Assembly: GCA_015068135.1 (NCBI GenBank)
Contig: SVLB01000010.1
Coordinates: forward strand, 1 to 62,029
Source: Oscillospiraceae bacterium
Lineage (GTDB): Bacteria; Bacillota; Clostridia; Oscillospirales; Oscillospiraceae
Direction of reading: 5' to 3'
DNA: 62,029 nt
The position numbers were made by a program, and so were the translations under genes. A model generated the notes under the pieces. It was not told the DNA's origin. It worked only from the letters and a program-made list of their open reading frames with translations, and made no database searches. Below, piece after piece: positions 51,748 through 60,490 of the stretch (position 1 is the first letter of the stretch; each line of letters begins with the position of its first letter).

Positions 51748-52365
51748 ATGATCCCTGCTATAGAGCCGAAGCGTTTAACCGGATCAGAAGCCTTGGTTTC
51801 TCCCGATGGGAAAAAGATTGGCTCGTTGATTGATTTTTGGAGTTGGGCTTATTCAGATTTAGCGGGTAATGCAGAGCGGGGCGCCTTGGCAGAGTATATC
51901 GTTGCCTGCGCTCTCGGAATCAGTCATAAAGAAAGGATTTCTTGGGACAAATACGATCTTCTGACCGATGACGGAATATCTGTTGAGGTGAAAACTTCCG
52001 GATATTTGCAAACCTGGGAACAAAAGGAATTGTCAAAACCCATTTTTGGTATTCAGCAAACCTATGGATGGGATAGCCATTCCAATAAGTACGATGCAAC
52101 ACAAAAACGTCAGGCGGATATTTATGTGTTTTGCTTACATAAACATACAGATTTGTCTACGTTAGATCCCCTGCAAATATCACAGTGGGACTTTTACTTG
52201 ATGCCGACCCAAATGATAAATGAAAGATTTGACAAGCAAAAAACGGTAACACTTTCTGCGCTCCTGAAAGAGGGGGCTGAAAAGTGTGAATATAAAGATC
52301 TCCGTGATAGAATACATTACCTTCTTGCGTATCCCACAGGGGATATAGAGAAAGAATCATTATGA
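51748..52365 (+). CDS. Orphan PD-(D/E)XK nuclease-like protein
   Basis: A 205-residue protein of unknown family. GALAEYIVACALG (Glu49), then YDLLTDDG (Asp70) and ISVEVKTSGYLQTW (Glu80, Lys82) form the helix-Asp-ExK core of PD-(D/E)XK nucleases such as restriction endonucleases. No methyltransferase, specificity subunit or toxin partner is adjacent; the methyltransferase at 53250 is a small-molecule type. GGAGG lies seven bases before the ATG. It may be a solitary DNA-cleaving defence protein or a repair nuclease. Confidence 0.7.
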   Translation: MIPAIEPKRLTGSEALVSPDGKKIGSLIDFWSWAYSDLAGNAERGALAEYIVACALGISHKERISWDKYDLLTDDGISVEVKTSGYLQTWEQKELSKPIFGIQQTYGWDSHSNKYDATQKRQADIYVFCLHKHTDLSTLDPLQISQWDFYLMPTQMINERFDKQKTVTLSALLKEGAEKCEYKDLRDRIHYLLAYPTGDIEKESL

Positions 52366-52380
52366 GAAAGCAGGGATGAT

Positions 52381-53196
52381 ATGAAAAAACACAGAATAGG
52401 AATTATACTGCTGTTAGTCGGCGTATTAATGCTGTCTTTTACCGGCTGTTTGGATCGCCTTACAGCGCAGAAAACGGAGCCGAGCGTGATTCCGCTACCG
52501 ACAGAGATCACGGCAGCAGAGTCCTTGCCCACGGAAACTACAATGCCCGTTGAAACAACTCTTGAAACAGAACCGGAAACCAATTTGGTAACCGTAACGG
52601 ATGCCTATATTGATGCCAGGAAGGTTGGCACCAATACGATGTGCTATCACATTCCGCGTATCAATATGCCCGGGGATTTGGCATCCGGGGTCAACGAAAA
52701 GATCTATCAGGAGCTAAGCGGAAGCCTGGCCCGCTATCCCTATGACGAAAACGGCTTTTATATCATGGATATGACGTATGTATGGGGGCAACGGGGGGAT
52801 ATCCTGTCTATTTTGGTGGAGGAGGACTTCAGCGAAGGCGATTACGTCACCTATTATACCTACCATGTCTCCACGGTGACCGGTCAGGAAGTGTCCGTGG
52901 AGGAAGTATACAACGTATTTGGGATCACGGAGGCCGACTATTACAGCACCGTAAAGACTGTAGCGGAAAACTATTATGACAGATCCGGTATGCTAGAATA
53001 TACACCCGTGGAAATCGTCCAACAGACATTTACGGATTTGAATATTGCAAATTCTAAACCTGCCATTGGAAAGAACGGGGAACTGGTGTTTTCGCTGATG
53101 ATCTATACGCCGGCTGGTTCCGGTGAATCCACAATGCTCTTTAGTGCAGACGGAAATGACATGCGCGGCTACACAGACTGTCAGGTACACTATTAA
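52381..53196 (+). CDS. Lipoprotein with RsiV/PdaC-like sensor region
   Basis: A 271-residue lipoprotein. The lipobox is FTGC (Cys23), followed by a 45-residue Thr/Glu/Pro-rich linker. A compact domain from about residue 75 (YHIPRINMPGDLASGVNEKI, then a Tyr-rich beta-sheet) resembles the DUF4163/DUF3298 region found in RsiV and PdaC. This is a tentative match. It is 15 bases after the PD-(D/E)XK gene, so probably co-transcribed. Function unknown, at the outer membrane face. Confidence 0.7.
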   Translation: MKKHRIGIILLLVGVLMLSFTGCLDRLTAQKTEPSVIPLPTEITAAESLPTETTMPVETTLETEPETNLVTVTDAYIDARKVGTNTMCYHIPRINMPGDLASGVNEKIYQELSGSLARYPYDENGFYIMDMTYVWGQRGDILSILVEEDFSEGDYVTYYTYHVSTVTGQEVSVEEVYNVFGITEADYYSTVKTVAENYYDRSGMLEYTPVEIVQQTFTDLNIANSKPAIGKNGELVFSLMIYTPAGSGESTMLFSADGNDMRGYTDCQVHY

Positions 53197-53210
53197 TGAT
53201 GATGAAAAAA

Positions 53211-53239
53211 TGGGGGTCAGGCTGAGTGCCTGACCCCAA
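53211..53239. terminator. Bidirectional terminator
   Basis: Stem GGGGTCAGGC/GCCTGACCCC between convergent genes, with A-rich and T-rich flanks. Confidence 0.8.
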
Positions 53240-53249
53240 GGTCATTTTA

Positions 53250-54008
53250 TCAGGGCTTTCTTGCGACGATCAAATATCTGTGGACCGTTCCTTCAATGTA
53301 CCCATCTGCTTCCAGCTTATTCTGCATTTCCAGTAATCGGCTAAAGCAGCTCTCTACGGAAAACTCCGGAAATTCCCATTGGATGATTCGGGCAAACCAT
53401 ACAAAGGCTCCCATATCATAAAACCGCATGGGTCGAAAAGCTTCCGCTTCTTTCAGGATCTGAAACCCCGCATCCTCCAACAGCTTTTTTTGCGTTCTCA
53501 GATTGCTGTGGGGAAATGGCTTTTGTGCATGGGGTAGTACCATTTCTACCAGATCCTGATCGTTCTCGTCGCCCACCTGTTGGGTGATAAAGAGCCCACC
53601 TTTTTTGAGCAAACGAAACAGCTCCTCGCCATGAATATCTCCGTGCCGGTTAAGGATCAGATCAAAGCTTTCGTCTGCAAAGGGGATCGCTGCCGGGTCA
53701 TCGCAAGGCCGGAAATCGATCCCCAGGGGAAGCAGGGTTGTCCTGCATAACTCCACATTGGGAGGATAGCCTTCCGTAGCGGCGGTGTTCTCATAAGGAT
53801 GCCCAAGCGAAAGTAAAACCTCTCCACCGCCGGTGTCATAGTCCAGGATCTTCATATCGGGATTCAGATACTCCCGGATCACAGCTTTGTAATCCCAGGG
53901 GAGGGGCTCTTCCACGCACCGGCCTTCAATATGGGAAAAATCCCAGCCATGTACATGGGCGATTCTTTCTTCCAGCTCCCAAAGTTTTTTCAATTCTGAT
54001 TGTTTCAT
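53250..54008 (-). CDS. Class I SAM-dependent methyltransferase
   Basis: A 252-residue enzyme. ILDYDTGGGEVLLSLG is the SAM-binding motif I, ATEGYPPNVELC motif II, FDLILNRHGD motif IV, and LKKGGLFITQQVG the following strand. It belongs to the UbiE/COQ5-like small-molecule group; the target is unknown. A truncated relative of its middle part lies at 60239. Confidence 0.83.
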   Translation of the reverse strand: MKQSELKKLWELEERIAHVHGWDFSHIEGRCVEEPLPWDYKAVIREYLNPDMKILDYDTGGGEVLLSLGHPYENTAATEGYPPNVELCRTTLLPLGIDFRPCDDPAAIPFADESFDLILNRHGDIHGEELFRLLKKGGLFITQQVGDENDQDLVEMVLPHAQKPFPHSNLRTQKKLLEDAGFQILKEAEAFRPMRFYDMGAFVWFARIIQWEFPEFSVESCFSRLLEMQNKLEADGYIEGTVHRYLIVARKP

Positions 54009-54163
54009 ATTAACTGCGTCCTTTCCAAAATTTAAAATGATGGGACGGTGCAGCTCCTGACAACATAAGTCTTATTCTCGATACAGCCTGCTGTCAGTTT
54101 GAAAACTGCACCGAGAAATTAAGTCGCATGATCATCTGAAACCTCCCCAAAATTGAAATTTGA

Positions 54164-54568
54164 TCAATATCCGTGGTCAACATGCTTCCAGGCCCCGCCA
54201 TCGGATCTAACTAAAACCCATTTCCAATTTGTGTATGTGCTGTTCGGGTTTAGAGAGCCGTCACCACCAGAAGCATCTACAGTGAACGAAGAAACAAGTA
54301 CAATCACATTGTCGGCACTGTTCCTTTCTGCAAACTCCTGCCAATCGTCAAGTTTATCATCACCCAAATAGGTAATTTCGGTAAGTGTACAACCATCAAA
54401 ATTCTTTTCGAAATAATTGATTGTCACATCAATTGCGGATTTAATCTCAGCATCGGAATAGATTTCAGAGGTGTAGTCCGTAACTTTAACATTTTCAGTG
54501 TTACCACCACAAGCAACCAAACAAAGCATACAAGCCAATATGAAAACGATCGACAGTAACTTCTTCAT
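54164..54568 (-). CDS. Small lipoprotein of unknown function
   Basis: A 134-residue lipoprotein. LVAC is the lipobox (Cys20), then a mixed alpha/beta domain (EIKSAIDVTINYFEKNFDGC, NPNSTYTNWKWVLVRSDGGA) similar in feel to small clostridial DUF4829-like proteins. No function can be given. AAAGGAG lies ten bases before the ATG. Same strand as the methyltransferase, 155 bp upstream of it; that gap has an inverted repeat (CGGTGCAG/CTGCACCG) and no gene. Confidence 0.7.
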   Translation of the reverse strand: MKKLLSIVFILACMLCLVACGGNTENVKVTDYTSEIYSDAEIKSAIDVTINYFEKNFDGCTLTEITYLGDDKLDDWQEFAERNSADNVIVLVSSFTVDASGGDGSLNPNSTYTNWKWVLVRSDGGAWKHVDHGY

Positions 54569-54898
54569 ACAATTACACTCCTTTGTCAGATTTCTATTTC
54601 TTGAATAATATAGTTATAACAAGATACAGTGTAGATTTCAACATGTTAAAAGAGAAATTTTTGACTACCTCTATAGTATTGCAACCTCTGCTAAAGGGCC
54701 GATGTGGGCATCGGGCCACAAGAGACTTTGTTGACTCGCTCGGGCGACTGTTTGAAACCAATGAGTATAAAAAAAGGGGCTGTAAAGAAACAGCCCCATA
54801 TCTTCGTTCAGAACTTGATCAGATCCCCTCAAACCGAGCTTCTTTTTGAATTCGGGTTTTACATAGTCAAAACCGCCTTGGCCAGCGTACACCCAGTG
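54569..54898. other. Intergenic region with operon terminator and unassigned sequence
   Basis: Apart from the terminator at 54768-54797 this 330-bp stretch has no supported gene. The part between the terminator and the isocitrate dehydrogenase stop has codon-like composition on the minus strand but lacks a convincing start or family. It may be a remnant of a lost gene. Confidence 0.4.
54768..54797 (-). terminator. Terminator of the Re-citrate synthase operon
   Basis: Stem GGGGCTGT/ACAGCCCC followed on the minus strand by a seven-T run; about 100 bases after the isocitrate dehydrogenase stop. Confidence 0.85.
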
Positions 54899-56014
54899 TT
54901 ATAGAAAGAATGATATCAGACTATCTCCATATTCTTTACATGTAGAACCTGCCGCGGATCCATTTACTGTAACGAGGCAGGCATTCAAAGCATGTTCCAG
55001 CTTATTTGCTGCATCTGTACGGCATATGTGCCGCAAGAGCATGACTGCTGCACGGAGAATACTTTCCGGATTGGCGTATTCACCCAATCCTTCCTCTATC
55101 ATCCGGGGGGCGGAGCCGTGGATGGCCTCAAATATAGCGAACCGATCTCCAATATTGGCGCTGCCTGCGGTACCAACGCCGCCCTGAAGCTGGGCGGCTT
55201 CGTCGGTGATAATATCGCCGTAAAGGTTGGGCAGCAGCACCACCTGGAACTGATTCCGGATGGTGGGATTAACAAGGTTGGCGGTCATGATGTCAATATA
55301 CCAGTCATCCACGGTAATCTCCGGGTACTCTTTGGCCACCTCATGGCAGATGGATGTGAACTTTCCATCAGTTTTCTTCATGATGTTGGCCTTTGTGACG
55401 ATGGAGACCCGGTTTTTTTTGTTCTGACGGGCATAGTCAAAGGCTGCTTTGGCGATACGCCGGGTTCCTAAGTCTGTTGTTACCTTGAAATCAACCGCCA
55501 TACCGGGAAGCTCCACGCCCCGGTTACCCAAAACATACTCACCCTCAGTATTTTCCCGAAAGAATGTCCAGTCGATTCCCTCTTCGGGAATGGCAACCGG
55601 GCGGACATTTGCGTAAAGATCCAGTTCCCGACGCAATGTCACATTGGCGCTTTCCATTGTGCCTCCCATGGGAGTAGTTGTAGGGCCTTTCAGCAATACA
55701 TCACAGGCTTTGATTTGCTCCAGCACATCCTCTGGCACAGACTTACCCAGTGTCAAGCGGTTTTCAATCGTCAGACCGTGGATTTGCTTCAGTATAACGG
55801 TTCCGCATCTGATTTCTTCCGAGAGAAGTGTTTGTAAAACACGCTTTGCCTGCTTCATCAGCACGGGGCCAATACCATCTCCGTCAATCAGACCAACGGT
55901 GACAGTTTCTTTTGTTGTGAAATCTGTTTTTTCGGCATTTATGCTCTCAATGCGCTGCAGCTGCTCCTGTAAAAGGATCCGAAAGCTTTCGCAGGCCATA
56001 TCCAATTGATTCAT
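54899..56014 (-). CDS. Isocitrate dehydrogenase (isocitrate/isopropylmalate dehydrogenase family)
   Basis: A 371-residue decarboxylating dehydrogenase: GLIDGDGIGPVL, substrate motif VTLRRELDLYANVRP, FRENTEGEYVLG, catalytic Lys/Asp regions VTKANIMKKTDG and YIDIMTANLV, then NLYGDIITDEAAQLQGGVGT and EAIHGSAP. The FREN-TEGEY and ANVRP forms fit isocitrate rather than isopropylmalate. About 35 N-terminal residues precede the usual fold. The start overlaps the aconitase stop by four bases. It makes 2-oxoglutarate for glutamate synthesis. The cofactor is not assigned. Confidence 0.88.
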   Translation of the reverse strand: MNQLDMACESFRILLQEQLQRIESINAEKTDFTTKETVTVGLIDGDGIGPVLMKQAKRVLQTLLSEEIRCGTVILKQIHGLTIENRLTLGKSVPEDVLEQIKACDVLLKGPTTTPMGGTMESANVTLRRELDLYANVRPVAIPEEGIDWTFFRENTEGEYVLGNRGVELPGMAVDFKVTTDLGTRRIAKAAFDYARQNKKNRVSIVTKANIMKKTDGKFTSICHEVAKEYPEITVDDWYIDIMTANLVNPTIRNQFQVVLLPNLYGDIITDEAAQLQGGVGTAGSANIGDRFAIFEAIHGSAPRMIEEGLGEYANPESILRAAVMLLRHICRTDAANKLEHALNACLVTVNGSAAGSTCKEYGDSLISFFL

Positions 56015-57936
56015 TGTCCACCATCCTTTGTGTAGTTCAGCAGGCCGCCCTTAAGGAGGATCTGCTGCTGGCGTGGGGTGAAGTTGCAAAGTACAGGGAT
56101 GGTCTTACCTGTGATTTCGTCAACAACTGTGATCTTTCCTAAAGTCATGCCATTGCGGATATCCGTGATACGCAGGCTATGATCTTGCTGTAAGGCATCA
56201 TAATCCCCCGGGTTCTCGAAGGTCAGGGGCAGAATTCCGGCGTTTATCAGATTGGCGGCATGAATCCGGGCAAAGCTTTTCGCCAGTACGCAGCGAATTC
56301 CCAAATACATAGGTACGAGAGCTGCGTGTTCCCGGGAAGAACCCTGACCGTAGTTGCTTCCGCCGACAATAATGCCATCACCGGCACTTTTTGCCCGCTC
56401 CGGGAAAGTTGGGTCACAAACTTCAAAGCAGTATTGTGCCAGATGGGGAATGTTGGATCGGTAGGGTAGGATCTTAGCACCTGCAGGCATAATGTGGTCG
56501 GTGGTGATATTGTCGCCTACCTTCAGCACAGCCTTTGCGGAAAGAGAGTCGGAAAAGGCTTTGGATTTTGGAAATTCCTTAATATTCGGCCCACGCAGAA
56601 CCTCCAGAGTACTGCCGTCCTCCGCCGGAGGTAAAACAGCAGAATCGTCAATGTGGAAAGTCTCGGGCAGTTCCATAGCTGAAATCGGTTCCAGAGTAGT
56701 GGGGTCTGTAATATAGCCCGACAGGGCAGAAGCGGCTGCGGTTTCCGGAGATACCAGATATACCTGAGCATCCTTTGTGCCACTGCGTCCATGGAAATTC
56801 CGGTTAAAGGTACGAAGGCTGACACCGCCGGAATTGGGGGAGAACCCCATGCCGATACAGGGGCCGCAGGCGCATTCCAGCAATCTTGCGCCACTGGCTA
56901 AGATGTCTGCCAGTGCGCCGCACTGGGATAGCATGGTCAAAACCTGCCGGGAGCCGGGAGAGATGGAGAGACTGACATTCGGAGCTATGGTCTTGCCCTT
57001 AAGAATGGCGGCAACTTTCAGAAGATCCAACAGGGAGGAGTTGGTGCAGGAGCCAATGCAGATCTGATCCACCTTGACATTTTGCAAGCTTTCCGCTGCA
57101 ACCACATTATCCGGATTGTGGGGACAGGCGATCATGGGCTTTAACGCGGACAAGTTGATGTTAATGATCCGGTCATATTGTGCATCCGTATCAGGGGCAA
57201 TGGGAGAAAAGTCTGCTTCCCGGTTTTGTGCGGCTAAAAAGGCTCTGGTCACTTCATCTGCCGGGAAAATAGAGGTGGTTGCACCTAATTCGGTACCCAT
57301 GTTGGCGATAGTTGCCCGCTCCGGTACACTAAGCGCTGCAATTCCCGGGCCGCCCCATTCTATGATGGCACCCACACCGCCCTTAACAGAGAGAATGCGT
57401 AGCAATTCCAGGCTGATATCCTTGGCTGACACAAAGGGCGGTAAGGTGCCGGTAAGATGAACTTTATACATTTTCGGCATTGTGATGTAATAGGCACCGC
57501 CACCCATTGCTACTGCTACATCCATCCCTCCGGCACCGAAAGCAAGCATTCCCAAACCGCCTGCTGTGGGAGTGTGGCTGTCAGAGCCGATGAGAGTCTT
57601 TCCGGGTTTGCCAAACCGTTCCAAATGAACCTGATGGCAAATTCCGTTTCCGGGTCGAGAAAAATGAACACCGTATTTTGCGGCAACAGTCTGCAGGTAG
57701 AGGTGATCATCCGGGTTTTCAAATCCGCATTGCAGAGTGTTGTGATCGACATAGGCAATGCTGAATTCGGTTTTGACCCGAGGAATACCCATGGATTCGA
57801 ATTCCAGATAGGCCATTGTGCCAGTGGCATCCTGGGTTAAAGTTTGGTCAATTCGCAGGGCCACTTCCTTGCCGGGAACCATTTCGCCGGATACCAGATG
57901 CGCGGCGATAATTTTTTGCGCAATTGTTTTACCCAT
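56011..57936 (-). CDS. Aconitate hydratase
   Basis: A 641-residue single-chain aconitase. SDSHTPTAGGLGMLAFGAGG and CTNSSLLDLL / CGPCIGMG supply the 4Fe-4S cysteines. The C-terminal swivelling domain contains GGSNYGQGSSREHAAL. The length fits the mitochondrial-like/archaeal-like class. ATG 57936 follows GAGG and overlaps the GntR stop by eight bases, so the genes are coupled. It converts citrate to isocitrate. Confidence 0.92.
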   Translation of the reverse strand: MGKTIAQKIIAAHLVSGEMVPGKEVALRIDQTLTQDATGTMAYLEFESMGIPRVKTEFSIAYVDHNTLQCGFENPDDHLYLQTVAAKYGVHFSRPGNGICHQVHLERFGKPGKTLIGSDSHTPTAGGLGMLAFGAGGMDVAVAMGGGAYYITMPKMYKVHLTGTLPPFVSAKDISLELLRILSVKGGVGAIIEWGGPGIAALSVPERATIANMGTELGATTSIFPADEVTRAFLAAQNREADFSPIAPDTDAQYDRIININLSALKPMIACPHNPDNVVAAESLQNVKVDQICIGSCTNSSLLDLLKVAAILKGKTIAPNVSLSISPGSRQVLTMLSQCGALADILASGARLLECACGPCIGMGFSPNSGGVSLRTFNRNFHGRSGTKDAQVYLVSPETAAASALSGYITDPTTLEPISAMELPETFHIDDSAVLPPAEDGSTLEVLRGPNIKEFPKSKAFSDSLSAKAVLKVGDNITTDHIMPAGAKILPYRSNIPHLAQYCFEVCDPTFPERAKSAGDGIIVGGSNYGQGSSREHAALVPMYLGIRCVLAKSFARIHAANLINAGILPLTFENPGDYDALQQDHSLRITDIRNGMTLGKITVVDEITGKTIPVLCNFTPRQQQILLKGGLLNYTKDGGQ

Positions 57937-58582
57937 GATAATCAAACCTCGCAATCATGTTTTTCTTGGCACGGATGATGTGTTGGGTGATCAGCTGAGA
58001 TGCCAGGTCTGCATCCCCCGAGGAGATGGCATTAAAAATAGCCTTGTGTTCCTCAATGGAGTGCTGCAACCGGGAGGGCTCTTCAATGGATATCTTCCGG
58101 TAGCGCATGGTTTTCCGGTGCAGAGGAAGTAATGTGTCACGGATGATGGTCCGCTGACTCAGCTCATAAATTGTGTCATGGAACCGGTCATCCATTTGTC
58201 GCAGATGCTCGATATCCTTTTTTGCGAAGTAGAAGTCCTGTAATTCACTGATTTGCGTCAGCTCTTCCAGTCCCTCCGGGGTTAGATTCTGTGTGGCATA
58301 ATAGGCGGCAAGACCCTCAATACGCTCACGGATATTCATAATGTCCACCAAGTCCTCTACAGTGATGCCCAAAACCACGGAACCTTTTCCAGATTCCCGG
58401 ATCAATCGTTCCTGTTCCAAACGGCGAAGAGCTTCGCGGATGGGTGTACGACTGACACCCAGCTGCTCTACCAGCTTCAATTCGGTGATGATCTCCCCTC
58501 TGGGATATACGCCGGTGATGATGTCATTTTCTAGCCGCTCAAAAACCTGGTCAGCCAGCGAAACGGTTTTAAATTCTGTCAT
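57929..58582 (-). CDS. GntR-family regulator (FadR subfamily, FCD domain)
   Basis: A 217-residue regulator. The winged helix (EIITELKLVEQLGVSRTPIR, then EALRRLEQERLI) is followed by an all-helical FCD ligand domain with likely metal-binding residues (DDRFHDTIYE, SIEEHKAIFNAI). ATG 58582 has GGAGG eight bases upstream. It lies inside the citrate operon. The ATTGTATACAAT palindrome over the operon promoter is the probable operator, giving autoregulation by citrate or a related acid. Confidence 0.88.
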   Translation of the reverse strand: MTEFKTVSLADQVFERLENDIITGVYPRGEIITELKLVEQLGVSRTPIREALRRLEQERLIRESGKGSVVLGITVEDLVDIMNIRERIEGLAAYYATQNLTPEGLEELTQISELQDFYFAKKDIEHLRQMDDRFHDTIYELSQRTIIRDTLLPLHRKTMRYRKISIEEPSRLQHSIEEHKAIFNAISSGDADLASQLITQHIIRAKKNMIARFDYHG

Positions 58583-58595
58583 CAGATATTCCTCC

Positions 58596-59969
58596 TTAAA
58601 GCACAAACCGGCCCGGTGCCAGCAATTCAATCTTGTCTTCCATTTCTTTGCGGGAGATCATGGTTTGCCTGTTTGCGTCATACTCGCTGTCCACCCAGCG
58701 CTTAAGTGCCAGTACCAAAGGATCATTTTTACATATTTCCTGATTGGGTGCCAGTCGGTAATTTTGATTGATCCAGTAAGCGATGCCCGCAGTACCGGAG
58801 GTGCTGCTGATCTCCACGGTAGGTGGGCAGTTCAAAAGCTTTTGTGTATCAAAGATCGTATAGATCTCTGCATCTTTCATAAGTCCGTCTGCATGGATCC
58901 CTGCTCGGGTGGAGTTAAAATGCTTTCCCACAAAGGGGGTCATAGCGGGTACGTTGTAACCAATATCTTTCTGGAAGAACTCTGCGATCTCCGTAATGAC
59001 CGTCGGGTCCATACCGTCCATAGAACCACGCAGGGAGGCGTACTCAAACACCATAGCCTCCAGCGGAATGTTTCCTGTACGTTCACCGATACCCAACAAA
59101 GAGCAGTTTACCGCACACGCACCGTAGAGCCATGCGGTGGAGGCGTTGGAAACTGCCTTGTAAAAATCATTGTGTCCGTGCCATTCCAAATGCTCACTGG
59201 GAACATCGGAGTAGTGCTGCAGACCGTAGATGATCCCGGCTACACTTCTGGGCATAGCTGCTTCTGTATAAGGCACACCGTAGCCCATAGTATCGCAGGC
59301 ACGGATCTTCACCGGAATGCCGGCCTGACGGGAAAGGTTTTGCAGTTCGTTGACAAAGGGCACAACAAAGCCGTAAAAGTCTGCCCGAGTAATATCCTCA
59401 AGATGACATCGGGGGATGACACCGGCATCAAAGGCATCGGAAATGGTGGATAAATAATGTTCCAGGGCCTGCTTTCTTGTCATTTTCATCTTTTTGAAGA
59501 TGTGGTAATCGCTGCAGCTGACCAAAATGCCGGTTTCTTTCAGTCCCAACTCCCGAACAAGGCGGAAATCTTCTTTACTTGCGCGAATCCAGCTGGTGAT
59601 TTCCGGGAATTTCAAATTCAAAGAAAGACATTTTTCCAATGCGTCCCGATCCTTTTTGCTGTAAATGAAGAATTCTGTCTGTCGGATAATGCCGTAAGGT
59701 CCGCCCAGCTTGGAAAGATACTGATAGATTTTGACGATTTGATCCACACTGTAGGGTTCCACCGACTGTTGCCCGTCCCGTAGCGTTGTGTCGGTGATCC
59801 AAATCTCTTCCGGCATGTTCAGGGGGACTCTGCGGTGATTAAAAGAAACCTTCGGTACGGTTCCATAGCTGTAAATATCACGCTGCAGGTTTGGCTCAGA
59901 CACGTCCTGTAAGGAATACTTATAGGATTTCTGCTCCAACAGGTTGGTCTTGCTGGAAATCTCAAGCAT
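58596..59969 (-). CDS. Probable Re-citrate synthase (isopropylmalate/homocitrate synthase-like)
   Basis: A 457-residue DRE-TIM enzyme: TDTTLRDGQQSVEPYSVDQI holds the metal and substrate residues, ACDTMGYGVPY and EWHGHNDF the metal-binding His pair, and NCSLLGIGERTGN the last strand. The roughly 50-residue N-terminal extension and length match the Re-face stereospecific citrate synthase of Clostridium kluyveri and relatives. No regulatory LeuA dimer domain is present. First in an operon with aconitase and isocitrate dehydrogenase, which strongly favours citrate over isopropylmalate or homocitrate. It condenses acetyl-CoA and oxaloacetate. Confidence 0.87.
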   Translation of the reverse strand: MLEISSKTNLLEQKSYKYSLQDVSEPNLQRDIYSYGTVPKVSFNHRRVPLNMPEEIWITDTTLRDGQQSVEPYSVDQIVKIYQYLSKLGGPYGIIRQTEFFIYSKKDRDALEKCLSLNLKFPEITSWIRASKEDFRLVRELGLKETGILVSCSDYHIFKKMKMTRKQALEHYLSTISDAFDAGVIPRCHLEDITRADFYGFVVPFVNELQNLSRQAGIPVKIRACDTMGYGVPYTEAAMPRSVAGIIYGLQHYSDVPSEHLEWHGHNDFYKAVSNASTAWLYGACAVNCSLLGIGERTGNIPLEAMVFEYASLRGSMDGMDPTVITEIAEFFQKDIGYNVPAMTPFVGKHFNSTRAGIHADGLMKDAEIYTIFDTQKLLNCPPTVEISSTSGTAGIAYWINQNYRLAPNQEICKNDPLVLALKRWVDSEYDANRQTMISRKEMEDKIELLAPGRFVL

Positions 59970-59994
59970 AGTTCATCGTCCTTTCAAATGTATT

Positions 59995-60032
59995 ATTGTA
60001 TACAATTATACTTTCGGAAGCTAAAATGTCAA
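59995..60032 (-). promoter_or_regulatory. Citrate operon promoter with GntR operator
   Basis: Minus strand TTGACA (60027-60032), 16-bp spacer, TATAAT (60005-60010). A perfect palindrome ATTGTATACAAT (59995-60006) overlaps the -10 and the start point, as for FadR/GntR operators. Confidence 0.8.
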
Positions 60033-60075
60033 CCCCCAATATTAGGAATCCAAAACCGTATCAACAGATAAAAAA

Positions 60076-60098
60076 GGCGAGCCGTTCATCGACTCGCC
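60076..60098 (-). terminator. Terminator downstream of the gene remnant
   Basis: Stem GGCGAG/CTCGCC followed on the minus strand by TTTTTT. It suggests that the remnant at 60239 was once a transcribed unit. Confidence 0.65.
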
Positions 60099-60238
60099 CA
60101 TACTTCTTGAATAATCCCGCCTTTTGTATCAATATCGTCTGCTGCCAATATTGGAGAGTGACAAGATAGTGCCTTCTACTCGTTTGGTGAAACTTGGCCG
60201 GGAGCGCAGATACCTTGCGGTATCTATTCTATTATACT

Positions 60239-60390
60239 CCGTGCCGGTTAAGTACCAGATCAAAGCTTTCACTATCAAAGGGAACCCTTGCCGGATCATT
60301 GTAAGGCCGGAAATCGATCCCCAGGGGGAGAAGAGTGTTCCTGCACAATTCCACGACAGTAACTCTTTCATACAATTACACTTCTTATAT
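60239..60390 (-). pseudogene. Chimeric remnant of a lipoprotein-methyltransferase pair
   Basis: 60354-60381 matches the start region of the lipoprotein gene (54551-54579, ribosome-site side and first codons). 60239-60353 matches the middle of the methyltransferase (53641-53755); in the parent frame it reads VELCRNTLLPLGIDFRP and SFDLVLNRHG. The intact genes are adjacent in the same order, so this looks like a second copy of the pair collapsed by a deletion. The surrounding 520-bp gap (59970-60490) has otherwise only the citrate promoter and a terminator. Confidence 0.8.
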
Positions 60391-60490
60391 AAAGAAAAAG
60401 AGTCATAATGTTTGAGTGATTTTTATCAAAATATTGTAATTTCATTAAATTACGTTATAATGAGAACATAAAGAAACGGAGGTATGAATA

